A stretch of 41,507 nucleotides of DNA from NCBI GenBank assembly GCA_016792585.1, contig JAEULB010000106.1, forward strand, positions 1 through 41,507, written 5' to 3'. Shown piece after piece: positions 34,545 to 41,507 of this stretch (positions within the stretch are counted from its first letter, which is position 1; each line of letters opens with the position of its first letter). The translations under genes were made by a program, and so were the position numbers. The notes under the pieces were generated by a model. It saw only the letters and a list, made by a program, of their open reading frames with translations, was not told the origin of the DNA and made no database searches. The stretch is from Rhodospirillaceae bacterium (GTDB lineage Bacteria > Pseudomonadota > Alphaproteobacteria > SHVZ01).

Positions 34545-36719
34545 TTAGATGAAGTTGTTGGCGTCCAGGCTGTTGGAATTCACGCCGACCAGCAGGACCC
34601 ACGTGTCGGCGGTCGCGATGCTCGTGTCCCCGGCAGAAGTCGTATCGAGGACCAGCGTGTCCGAGCCGCCGCCGTTCCCGGCGATCGTGAAGACGCCGCC
34701 GGAGTAGTTGCCGGAAAGGAAGATGGTGCTCGAGCCGGTAAAGCTGGCTTCGTCCATCCCAAGACCCGAAATGGCGCTGCCGCTCGTGCCGAGGTCGAGG
34801 CGATCGACCGAGGCGTCGAAGTTGAAGACCAGGTCGAGGCCATTGCCGAACGTGATCGTGTCGCCGGCCGAGACGCTACCGCCGATCGAGTTGGACGTGC
34901 TGACCATGCCATCGAAGTCGGTCGCCACGATCGTATCGAAGGCGGAGAAGTTCGAGTAAAGACGGATCGTGTCCGCACCCTCGCCGCCGCTGATCGTGTT
35001 GAGACCCGCGCCGGTCGATGCGAATAGCGAGATCGTATCGTTGCCGGCACCGCCGCCGATCATCATGTTGCCGCCGCCGGACGTGGCGTTCACGACGTCT
35101 GCTCCGGCATCCATCTGGATGTTCTGCGCGCCGGAGTTGGACGACGTGGTGAGCGTGTTGTCGCGGCTGTTGGCGGCCATGAAGAAGTTCATCGCCCCCA
35201 CGCCCGTCGTCACCACGGTCACGTCCGCGCCTCCCTGGAAGGCCTCGCCGAAGGCGCTGCCGGTGTTGACGGTCATCGCGCCGGCGCCGGTATTGGTGAA
35301 CACCAGCCGCTCGATGCCGCTGACGCCGAACCACATCCCGTCGTTCAGAGTGTAGGACGCATCGTTCGAGTGGCCGATCGTCAGGGTATCGGTGCCCGAT
35401 CCGCCGACGAGGACGTCGGTCGAGTTGAAGGTCCCGCCGACATCCGAGAAGGTGGAGATGAACGTGTCGTTTCCGTCGCCTCCGACGGAGTCGTCTGAGG
35501 AAGCCTGCAGCGTGAGGGTCTGGCCGGTAGCGCCAGCGCCATTCCAGGTGTCGATGACGATCGTGGAAGCGCTGTGGCCGGCGATCGTGACTGTCAGGGA
35601 CTCGGCGCCCTCGACCGCCGCAGCCCCGTCGGCTTCCAGCGCCACCGAGACGACGGCCCGGCCATTGGCATCGACGGTCGCCGTGCCAACGAGAGAACCG
35701 CCCTGAACGTCGGCTGCAGAGATGCCGCCGAGCGAGTAGGAGAACTGCGTGCCCGCCGCCACATTCGTGGTCTGAAGGGTGAAGGTGATCGTGCCGCCTT
35801 CGTCGACGGTGCCGGAGCTCGCGACAACCGTGAAGCCGTTGCCCGAGCCGATCACCGACGTGCCTGAGACGGTATATGCCGCACGCGCTTCCGCCGCGCC
35901 GAAGTTCAGATAGTGGTCGAGCGCCGACACGTGGGCGCCGGCCGAGACGCCGGCCTGGACGTCGGGATTCTCGGCCAGGTACCTGGCGGCATCGAAGCCG
36001 GCGACGGCGCTGTTGGGGGCGCGGTTTTCACCCAGCCCGGCCAGGACGAAATGCTCGAGCGGCGAACGATACAGACCGTCGTTCACGGCCGCAGCGACGT
36101 CGGGGTTCGAGGACATGTAATACGCGGCGTCGAAGGTGGCGCTGGGGTTCCGCAGCTCCCTGCCGCCGTAAAGCTGATAGTGCTCGAAGCCGTTCGCGAA
36201 GAATCCCTGCTCGACGCCGGCGCGGACATCGGGGTTCTGGGCGAGGTAGTAGTTCTCGTTGAAGAAGAGCGTCGAGCCGGTGGAATTCTCCGCCGTCAGC
36301 GCGACACCCGACTGGGTGTATGCGAGACGCCCTTCGCTAGCACCGAAAGTCAGATAGTGATGGAGCGCCGACTCGAACGAATCCGCCGTCACAGCGGCGC
36401 GAACGTCGGAATTCTCAGCCAGGTATCGCGCGCCGTCGAAGCCGGCAAACGCGCTGGTGGACGCGCGGTTCTCCGAGAGGCCGTACATGTCGAAGTGCTC
36501 GAGCGCGTTGCGAAAGATGCCCTGGGAGATCGCCGCCTGAACGTCGGCGTTCGCGGCCAGATAATACGCGGCGTCGAAGTAAGCGCTCGGATTGCGCATC
36601 TCCGCACCGCCGTGCATCTGATAGTGCTGGAAGCCGCTCGTGAACTGGCCCGCGGACACCGCCGCCTGAACGTCGGCTTCCTGGTTCAGGTAGTAGGTCT
36701 CATTGTAGAAGGTCGTCAT
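34545..36719 (-). CDS. Type I secretion substrate: repeat-rich, RTX-like secreted protein
   Basis: The 724-residue acidic protein has no N-terminal signal peptide. Residues 4-289 hold six copies of a 45-50-residue unit built on FDAAYYLAxNPDV...LEHFxxxGxxExR. Residues about 300-382 look like a Calx-beta or Ig-like domain (DEGGTITFTLQTT...ESLTVTIAG). Residues about 412-600 have degenerate RTX-like nonapeptides (GGDGNDTF, GGSGTDTL, GGAGNDTI, GGEGADTI), which bind calcium in this class. The C-terminus VLLVGVNSNSLDANNFI is a hydrophobic tail of the kind recognised by type I exporters. A GGGAG Shine-Dalgarno precedes the ATG. The linked exporter genes support secretion. Surface or S-layer/adhesin roles are possible; no enzymatic domain is seen. 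Confidence 0.87.
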   Translation of the reverse strand: MTTFYNETYYLNQEADVQAAVSAGQFTSGFQHYQMHGGAEMRNPSAYFDAAYYLAANADVQAAISQGIFRNALEHFDMYGLSENRASTSAFAGFDGARYLAENSDVRAAVTADSFESALHHYLTFGASEGRLAYTQSGVALTAENSTGSTLFFNENYYLAQNPDVRAGVEQGFFANGFEHYQLYGGRELRNPSATFDAAYYMSSNPDVAAAVNDGLYRSPLEHFVLAGLGENRAPNSAVAGFDAARYLAENPDVQAGVSAGAHVSALDHYLNFGAAEARAAYTVSGTSVIGSGNGFTVVASSGTVDEGGTITFTLQTTNVAAGTQFSYSLGGISAADVQGGSLVGTATVDANGRAVVSVALEADGAAAVEGAESLTVTIAGHSASTIVIDTWNGAGATGQTLTLQASSDDSVGGDGNDTFISTFSDVGGTFNSTDVLVGGSGTDTLTIGHSNDASYTLNDGMWFGVSGIERLVFTNTGAGAMTVNTGSAFGEAFQGGADVTVVTTGVGAMNFFMAANSRDNTLTTSSNSGAQNIQMDAGADVVNATSGGGNMMIGGGAGNDTISLFASTGAGLNTISGGEGADTIRLYSNFSAFDTIVATDFDGMVSTSNSIGGSVSAGDTITFGNGLDLVFNFDASVDRLDLGTSGSAISGLGMDEASFTGSSTIFLSGNYSGGVFTIAGNGGGSDTLVLDTTSAGDTSIATADTWVLLVGVNSNSLDANNFI
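35853..36710 (-). repeat. Tandem duplication of a three-unit (A-B-C) repeat inside the secretion substrate
   Basis: Residues 4-141 (36297-36710) and 152-289 (35853-36266) align without a gap at a constant offset of 148 residues (444 bp), about 60% identical by hand count. Each half contains three sub-units beginning at F4/F48/F94 and F152/F196/F242, each with a YL-x-x-N-x-DV core. Confidence 0.9.
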
Positions 36720-36989
36720 AGGGGGTCTCCCAGGGGCTGGTATGTTGGGGGGCTAACCCTCCTTGTCGCGGAATGGTTCCTGATCCGCGGATGAAATGCC
36801 TCCGCACGGAGTCTCGAAAGGCGACGCGACCGACTTGCAGCAAAGGGCCGAATTTCCTGAACGGATCGCAGTCGACGGTGGTTGCGGCCTCCTCCAGAGC
36901 GCTCCGCGCCGTGACAGATCTGCCACCACCCGTATGGGTGCATGAGCCTGTCGACGCGGGCGCGTCCGATCTGTATGTCTCCGCGCGGC
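36720..36989. other. Divergent intergenic region, secretion substrate / LysE
   Basis: These 270 bp separate the start of the secretion substrate (left) from LysE (right). I see the GGGAG Shine-Dalgarno of the substrate, a second AGGAGG-like run on the minus strand about 40 nt upstream that is not followed by a usable start, and a small inverted repeat CACCC-GTAT-GGGTG (36927-36940). No convincing -35/-10 pair was found. An open frame on the plus strand from 36942 is the in-frame upstream extension of LysE. Confidence 0.4.
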
Positions 36990-37610
36990 ATGACCGAAAC
37001 CGCCTTCCTCTTCCTCAAGGGGCTGCTGCTCGGCCTCTCGATCGCCGCCCCGGTCGGGCCGATCGGTCTGCTCTGCATCCGCCGATCGCTCGAAGCTGGG
37101 TTCTGGCCGGGCGTCGCCGGCGGGTTCGGCACCGCGGTCGCGGACGCCGTCTATGCGGCGATCGCCGCCTTCGGGCTCACCGCCGTATCGAGCCTGCTGC
37201 TGCAGGCCCAAGGCGCACTATCGATCGTGGGCGGTGCGGCGCTGGTCTGGCTCGGCTGGGTCGCGATGACCGGCAAGCCGCCGGAGAAGGCCGCGGACGC
37301 GCCGATGACCCGCTCGCTGTGGCCGACCTTTGCCAGCACCTTCTTCCTGACCATGGCCAACCCGGCGACGATCCTGACCTTCGCCGCGATCTTCGCCGGT
37401 CTCGGCCTCGCCGCGGTCGACACCGCCGCCGGCGCCGCCGTGCTGGTGACCGGCGTGTTCTTAGGATCGCTCGGCTGGTGGGCGATCCTGTCCGGCGCCG
37501 TCACGCTGCTCCGCCAGCGCATCTCCGACACGGTCGTCCTCTGGATCAACCGCGCCTCCGGCGCAGCCCTCGCCGGGTTCGGCGCAGCCCTCCTGGTCGG
37601 ACTGATCTGA
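36990..37610 (+). CDS. LysE-family exporter
   Basis: The 206-residue inner-membrane protein has about six hydrophobic segments. The family motif P21-V-G-P-I-G26 follows the first TM (FLKGLLLGLSIAAPVGPIG), with FGTAVADAVYAAIAAFG and FFLTMANPATILTFAAIF further on. LysE/RhtB proteins export basic or neutral amino acids. The ATG at 36990 gives the usual MTETAFLFLKG start; the extension to 36942 is unlikely. It ends 1 nt before the methyltransferase GTG, so the genes are probably co-transcribed. Confidence 0.9.
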   Translation: MTETAFLFLKGLLLGLSIAAPVGPIGLLCIRRSLEAGFWPGVAGGFGTAVADAVYAAIAAFGLTAVSSLLLQAQGALSIVGGAALVWLGWVAMTGKPPEKAADAPMTRSLWPTFASTFFLTMANPATILTFAAIFAGLGLAAVDTAAGAAVLVTGVFLGSLGWWAILSGAVTLLRQRISDTVVLWINRASGAALAGFGAALLVGLI

Positions 37611-37611
37611 T

Positions 37612-38517
37612 GTGAGCGGCGAGACCGGATATCTCGCCGCCGGAGGCTTCGAGGCGCAGCTTGCCCACGAGCTCGGGTCCGACGCCGTCGCTCACGGCCG
37701 GCTACTCCTCGCCCCCGGCCCGCCGCGCGCGGCCGCCTGGGCGATCAACACTTGGCATGATCCGCAGCGCATACCGATCGCCTCGATCGGCGACGGCGCC
37801 AAGGCGCTCAGGGCGATCCAGCGCAACTGGGCGCTCTACTCGGTCGTGCACCACGGCCGTGCCAAGCTGATCCAGGAACGCCTTCCCTCGGTTTCGGCGA
37901 AGCCGCTGGTCTTTCCGGCCGAAGCGCCGACCGCGCCGCTCGGATCCTGGACGCTTCTCGACGAGGGCACCGTGCTGGCGGCACGGCACTGCTCAAGCCC
38001 CTTCCCCAACGGCGAGGTCCGCTTCGTCGAGGACAAGGAAGGTCCGCCCAACCGCGCCTATCTCAAGCTTTGGGAAGCACTGACCCTGGCACGGCGGAAA
38101 CCCGCGCCGGGTTCGCTCTGCCTCGATCTCGGCGCCAGCCCCGGCGGCTGGACCTGGGTGCTGGCGAAGCTGGGCGCACGCGTGATCGCCGTCGACAAGG
38201 CGCCGCTCGATCCGGCGATCGCGGCGATGCCGGGCGTCGAGCAGCGCCGGCAGAGCGCCTTCGCCCTCGAGCCGGGGGAGGTCGAGCCGATCGACTGGCT
38301 CTTCTCCGACATCGTCTGCTATCCGGAGCGGCTGCTGCGACTGGCCGAACGCTGGACGGCGTCGGGGCGCGTGCGCAACTTCGTCTGCACGATCAAGTTC
38401 CAGGGCGAGACCGACCACGAGACGGCCCGGCGCTTCGCCGAGATTCCGGGTTCGCGGGTGATGCACTTGCACCACAACAAGCATGAGCTAACGTGGTTCA
38501 AACTCCAGGAGCCGTGA
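37612..38517 (+). CDS. RlmM-like 23S rRNA 2'-O-ribose methyltransferase (FtsJ fold)
   Basis: The 301-residue protein has a SAM-binding motif DLGASPGGWTWVLAKLGARVIAVDKAPL (172-199). The K-D-K-E tetrad of 2'-O-methyltransferases can be read as K152, D233 (FSDIV), K262 (CTIKFQ) and E292 (NKHELTWF). The ending HLHHNKHELTWF is typical of RlmM, which methylates C2498 of 23S rRNA. It is about 50 residues shorter than E. coli RlmM; the N-terminal THUMP-like part (1-110) is compact. The start GTG at 37612 directly follows LysE. Its stop overlaps the next start as TGATG. Confidence 0.85.
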   Translation: MSGETGYLAAGGFEAQLAHELGSDAVAHGRLLLAPGPPRAAAWAINTWHDPQRIPIASIGDGAKALRAIQRNWALYSVVHHGRAKLIQERLPSVSAKPLVFPAEAPTAPLGSWTLLDEGTVLAARHCSSPFPNGEVRFVEDKEGPPNRAYLKLWEALTLARRKPAPGSLCLDLGASPGGWTWVLAKLGARVIAVDKAPLDPAIAAMPGVEQRRQSAFALEPGEVEPIDWLFSDIVCYPERLLRLAERWTASGRVRNFVCTIKFQGETDHETARRFAEIPGSRVMHLHHNKHELTWFKLQEP

Positions 38518-39332
38518 TGCGCGCGATCGTCCGCCTGCTGCTTGCCCTGACGCTGGCCCTGACCGCCGGAGCGGCGGCAGCCATCGAGCGTCCCCTGCTC
38601 TTCTCCTACGAGGCGACGTCGAGCCAGCTCGGCCTGACCAAGCTCCGCGACGGCTCATATGCCGATCGCGCCGCCTTCACCGCCAAGGTGAAGGAGGAGC
38701 TGCTGCCCGACATCCTCGGCGCGGTCGGCGTCGACCCGTCGAAGGTGCGGACCGAGCTCACGCCCGGCGGCTACCTGCTGCGCACCAATGCTTCGCTGCA
38801 GTCGCGCATCTGGATCGACGATGCCCATGCCGCCCGGATCGCCGCGGCTCTCGGCTACGTCTTCCGCCAGTCGAGCGTGCTGGTCTCCGATCTCGGCGAC
38901 GCCAAGGGCGGCACCGGCCTCGTGGTCGTCAGCTTCCCCCGTGGCTCGCTGACGGCGGCGATGGCTCATCGCTTCTTCGAGCACGCGGCCGATGTCCACA
39001 AAGGCCTCGGCGGCGGCTACACCGCCTTCGGCGACCAGATGATCTTCCTCAACGTCCGCGACGATGCCGGCAAGCCCTACAGCGAGCTCAGCGACCGCGA
39101 CTTCGCCCGCGGGCTGCGCCCGGCGGCGATGAGCTTCAAAGGCGCCAAGGCCAAGATCGCCCGCGTCGGCCAGGCCAAGGCGCAGTTCGTCGGCAATTCC
39201 TGGAGCCGGAAGCCAAACGGCGAGGACTACGCGGCGATCCTGGGCAACGCCCAGGTCGAACGCCTGAAGCCGCTCCAGGACCGTCACACCGCGATGCTGA
39301 TGGCCGCGGCCGAGCGCTGGGGGTGGAAGTGA
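38517..39332 (+). CDS. Hypothetical exported protein
   Basis: I do not recognise the family. The 271-residue protein has a signal peptide (MRAIVRLLLALTLALTAGAAAA) and a soluble domain that continues IERPLLFSYEATSSQLGLTKL. Notable stretches are VFRQSSVLVSDLGDAKGGTGLVVVSFP and HRFFEHAADVHKGLGGGYTAFGDQMIFLNV. An AGGAG lies 6 nt before the ATG. It overlaps the methyltransferase stop and its own stop overlaps the BMP start (TGATG), so it is coupled on both sides. A periplasmic role linked to the BMP protein is likely but not shown. Confidence 0.82.
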   Translation: MRAIVRLLLALTLALTAGAAAAIERPLLFSYEATSSQLGLTKLRDGSYADRAAFTAKVKEELLPDILGAVGVDPSKVRTELTPGGYLLRTNASLQSRIWIDDAHAARIAAALGYVFRQSSVLVSDLGDAKGGTGLVVVSFPRGSLTAAMAHRFFEHAADVHKGLGGGYTAFGDQMIFLNVRDDAGKPYSELSDRDFARGLRPAAMSFKGAKAKIARVGQAKAQFVGNSWSRKPNGEDYAAILGNAQVERLKPLQDRHTAMLMAAAERWGWK

Positions 39333-40303
39333 TGCGCCTTCTCTCGATCTGCCTCGCTCTCTTCATCTCGCTCCCGGCGGCAGCCGCCGAGATCAAGCCG
39401 GCAGTGCTCTATGCGGTCGGCCAGAAGTTCGACAAGAGCTTCAACGAGGCGGCCTATGAAGGCGCGCAGCGCTTCAAGGCCGCTTCCGGCGGCGAAGTCA
39501 TGGAGTTCGAGCCGACCAGCCCGGCGCAGTTCGAGCAGGGCGTCGCGGCGCTTGCCCGACGCGGCGCCACCGACATCGTCGCGGTCGGCTTCTACTACGC
39601 GCAGCCGATGGCACAGGTGGCGCCGAAGCACCCGAACGTCCGCTTCACGCTGATCGACGCCCAAGCCGACCAGCCGAACGTGCGCTCGATCGTCTTCCAG
39701 GAGCACGAAGGCGCCTTCCTCGCCGGCATGCTGGCGGCGCTGGCTGCGCCCTCGGGTCGGATCGGCTTCGTCGGCGCCATGGACATCCCGCTGATCCGCA
39801 AGTTCGCGGTCGGATACGAGGAAGGGGCTAAGCATGCACGCCCCGACGTGCTGGTGCTGCTCAACTTCATCGGCAACACGCCGGCCGCCTTCTCCGATCC
39901 GACGGCCGGAAAGGAGCTGGCGCGAAGCCAGATCGAGCGCGGCGCCCAGGTGATCTTCGCCGGCGCCGGCACCTCGAACTTCGGCGTGTTCCAGGCCGCG
40001 GTCGACCTGCAGCGTCTCGCGATCGGTGTCGACTCCAACCAGAACGGCCTGCATCCGGGAACGATCCTGACCTCGCAGCTGAAGCGCGTCGACCTCGCGG
40101 TCGAACGCAGTTTCCGGGCCGCCCGCGACGGCACCTGGAAGTCCGGTCGCGTGGAGCTGGGCTTGGCCGAGGATGGCGTCGGCCTCGCCTTCGACGACAA
40201 CAACTCGGGCATGGTGCGGCCCGAGTGGCGCCGTCAGGTCGACGCGGCACGTGCCGACATCATCGCCGGCCGGATCAAGGTCACGGATTTCACCAGGAAG
40301 TAG
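39332..40303 (+). CDS. BMP-family periplasmic binding protein (nucleoside/purine ABC type)
   Basis: The 323-residue protein has a signal peptide (MRLLSICLALFISLPAAAA) and the BMP/PnrA fold: YAVGQKFDKSFNEAAYEGAQRF, IVAVGFYYAQPMAQVAPKHPNVRF, GRIGFVGAMDIPLIRKFAVGYEEGAK, GVDSNQNGLHPGTILTSQLKRVD. BMP proteins bind nucleosides or other purine compounds for ABC uptake. There is no lipobox cysteine, so it is a soluble periplasmic form. No permease or ATPase gene follows, so its membrane partners lie elsewhere or it serves as a sensor. It ends at a hairpin. Confidence 0.9.
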   Translation: MRLLSICLALFISLPAAAAEIKPAVLYAVGQKFDKSFNEAAYEGAQRFKAASGGEVMEFEPTSPAQFEQGVAALARRGATDIVAVGFYYAQPMAQVAPKHPNVRFTLIDAQADQPNVRSIVFQEHEGAFLAGMLAALAAPSGRIGFVGAMDIPLIRKFAVGYEEGAKHARPDVLVLLNFIGNTPAAFSDPTAGKELARSQIERGAQVIFAGAGTSNFGVFQAAVDLQRLAIGVDSNQNGLHPGTILTSQLKRVDLAVERSFRAARDGTWKSGRVELGLAEDGVGLAFDDNNSGMVRPEWRRQVDAARADIIAGRIKVTDFTRK

Positions 40304-40325
40304 CCCGGCGCCGAAAGGCGCCGGG
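40304..40325. terminator. Bidirectional hairpin between BMP and decarboxylase genes
   Basis: CCCGGCGCC (40304-40312) and GGCGCCGGG (40317-40325) pair perfectly over 9 bp around a GAAA tetraloop. It lies between the BMP stop and the converging decarboxylase stop (40329-40331). No T-run follows on either strand. Confidence 0.65.
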
Positions 40326-40328
40326 ACT

Positions 40329-41495
40329 TCAGATGCAGACGGTCTTGAGCGGCGGGAAGCCGTTGAAGCCGACCGAGGAGTAGGCCGAGGTATAGGCGCC
40401 CGTCGACAGGATCAGGACCTTGTCGCCCGGCCTGAGGGCCAGCGGCAGCTCGAGATCGGTCTTCTCGTAGAGCGTATCGACGGAATCGCAGCTGGGCCCA
40501 GCGAGCACGACCGGGCCGGTCGCTCCGCCGTCATGCGGCGTGCGGATCCGGTACTTGATCGCTTCCTCGATGGTCTCGGCCAGACCTGAGAACTTGCCGA
40601 TGTCGAGATAGACCCAGCGCTTCAGGTCGCCGATGTCCTTGTGCGAGACCAGCACGACCTCGGCCTGGATCACGCCGGCGTCGCCGGCGATCTGGCGGCC
40701 GGGCTCGACGATGATCTCGGGCACGCGGCCGGCGAAGTGGCGGCTGAGCGCTTTCATGATCGCCCGGCCATAGACCTCGAGCGCCGGAACCTCGGTGCGA
40801 TAGCGCGACGGGAAGCCGCCGCCGAGATTGATCAGGCGAAGCTCGATGCCCCGCTTCGCCATCGTCCCGAACATCTCGGCGACCGTCGCGATGGCGCTAT
40901 CGAAGCGGGTCGGGTCGGTCTGCTGGGATCCCACATGGAAGGAGACGCCGGCCGGGTCCAGGCCGAGCTCGCGGGCGCGGGTCAGAAGTTCGACGGCGAG
41001 GCGCGGCGTGCAGCCGAACTTCTTGGAGAGCGGCCAGTCGGCGCCGGCGCAGTCGACCAGCACCCGGCAGAACACCTGGGCGCCCGGCGCGGACTCGGCC
41101 AGCTTCTCGAGCTCGATCTCGCTGTCGAAAGCGAAGAGGCGCACACCCTTGGCGAAGGCATGCGCGATGTCGGCCTGCTTCTTGATCGTGTTGCCGTAGC
41201 CGATCCGCTCGGGCGAGACGCCGCGCGACAGGCAGAGATCGATCTCGCCCCGGCTGGCGGTGTCGAAGTGGCAGCCGAGCGGCGCCAGGCGCTCGATCAG
41301 CTCGGGCGAGGGATTGGCCTTGATCGCGTAATAGATCTTCGCCAGCGGCAGGGCGCGCTTCAGCGACAGATAGGCGTGCTCGACCACATCGAGGTCGATC
41401 ACGAGGGTCGGGTCTGTGAGGGGATTTTCGGCGAGGTAGCGGGCGATCTTGGCAGTGACTTCGCCCTGGGCGACGGCGGGAGGTTGGGGCGGCAC
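40329..41495 (-). CDS. PLP-dependent ornithine/lysine-type decarboxylase (fold type III); start may lie outside
   Basis: The protein has at least 388 residues of an alanine-racemase-fold decarboxylase. The PLP lysine is K59 (YYAIKANPSPE), with the phosphate-binding GGGFPS (225-230) and EPGR (264-267), and the active-site C336 in GPSCDSVD contributed across the dimer. These features are those of eukaryotic-type ornithine decarboxylases and of bacterial lysine/ornithine decarboxylases, which make putrescine or cadaverine. I start at the GTG at 41495, but the frame stays open to the window edge and the true start may lie further right. Confidence 0.9.
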   Translation of the reverse strand: MPPQPPAVAQGEVTAKIARYLAENPLTDPTLVIDLDVVEHAYLSLKRALPLAKIYYAIKANPSPELIERLAPLGCHFDTASRGEIDLCLSRGVSPERIGYGNTIKKQADIAHAFAKGVRLFAFDSEIELEKLAESAPGAQVFCRVLVDCAGADWPLSKKFGCTPRLAVELLTRARELGLDPAGVSFHVGSQQTDPTRFDSAIATVAEMFGTMAKRGIELRLINLGGGFPSRYRTEVPALEVYGRAIMKALSRHFAGRVPEIIVEPGRQIAGDAGVIQAEVVLVSHKDIGDLKRWVYLDIGKFSGLAETIEEAIKYRIRTPHDGGATGPVVLAGPSCDSVDTLYEKTDLELPLALRPGDKVLILSTGAYTSAYSSVGFNGFPPLKTVCI

Positions 41496-41507
41496 CAGCG
41501 CGACGGC

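Noticed and set aside
33156..35027. A plus-strand open frame of 623 codons across the secretion ABC gene and the end of the substrate.
   Set aside because: Shadow frame rich in Asp, Glu, Arg and Gly with no domain; it crosses two well-supported genes and a terminator.
35853..36710. The repeats as a possible CRISPR or DNA-level repeat array.
   Set aside because: The repetition is at protein level with in-frame divergence; there are no conserved DNA repeats with unique spacers.
36942..36989. N-terminal extension of LysE by 16 residues.
   Set aside because: The extension is Arg/Ser-rich and unlike the family, whose N-terminus matches the ATG at 36990.

Overview
The window is a GC-rich, densely coded chromosomal segment of a free-living Gram-negative bacterium, most likely an alphaproteobacterium of Rhodospirillales type. 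The basis is family resemblance read by eye: a fliQ-fliR-flhB export-gate block followed by a PAS sensor kinase, a betI-betA / betB betaine locus, a LysE-type exporter, a type I secretion cassette with a repeat-rich substrate, and frequent 4-nt start/stop overlaps. No tRNA, rRNA, insertion sequence, prophage or CRISPR array was seen.

Layout. 1-2893 (minus): fliQ, fliR and flhB, then the N-terminal 259 codons of a PAS-domain sensor kinase running off the left edge. 2966-8057: single genes and short operons, namely an SDR dehydrogenase, a CYTH-CHAD protein behind a SixA-like phosphatase, a GNAT-NUDIX pair, and an exported metallo-beta-lactamase-fold hydrolase ending at a strong hairpin. 8109-10914: a TetR regulator with a well-formed promoter and overlapping operator, followed by a 706-residue fusion of an alpha/beta hydrolase to a GT-B glycosyltransferase. 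10924-15538: a divergent glycine-betaine locus (HAD phosphatase and betB to the left, betI and betA to the right) around one large palindrome. 15557-20747 (minus): a complete peptide-type ABC importer, binding protein first. 20869-24825: a ZntB/CorA-type transporter diverging from cysK-sseA-double GNAT. 24822-28448: an ABC-F ATPase diverging from an operon of an unknown helical protein, an EamA transporter and an SCP2 protein.

28445-36719 (minus) is the most unusual region. It holds a type I secretion substrate with a duplicated three-unit repeat, its ABC exporter and its membrane fusion protein. An amidohydrolase and a TPR/GT41 (OGT/SPINDLY-like) glycosyltransferase follow on the same strand. 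The order suggests a secreted repeat protein that may be glycosylated in the cytoplasm before export; this is an inference. 36990-41507 contains LysE, an RlmM-like methyltransferase, an unknown exported protein and a BMP-family binding protein in one run, convergent with an ornithine/lysine-type PLP decarboxylase that reaches the right edge.

Coordinates of starts were chosen from family N-termini, overlaps and Shine-Dalgarno positions. Promoter, operator and terminator calls are by eye. No database search was possible.
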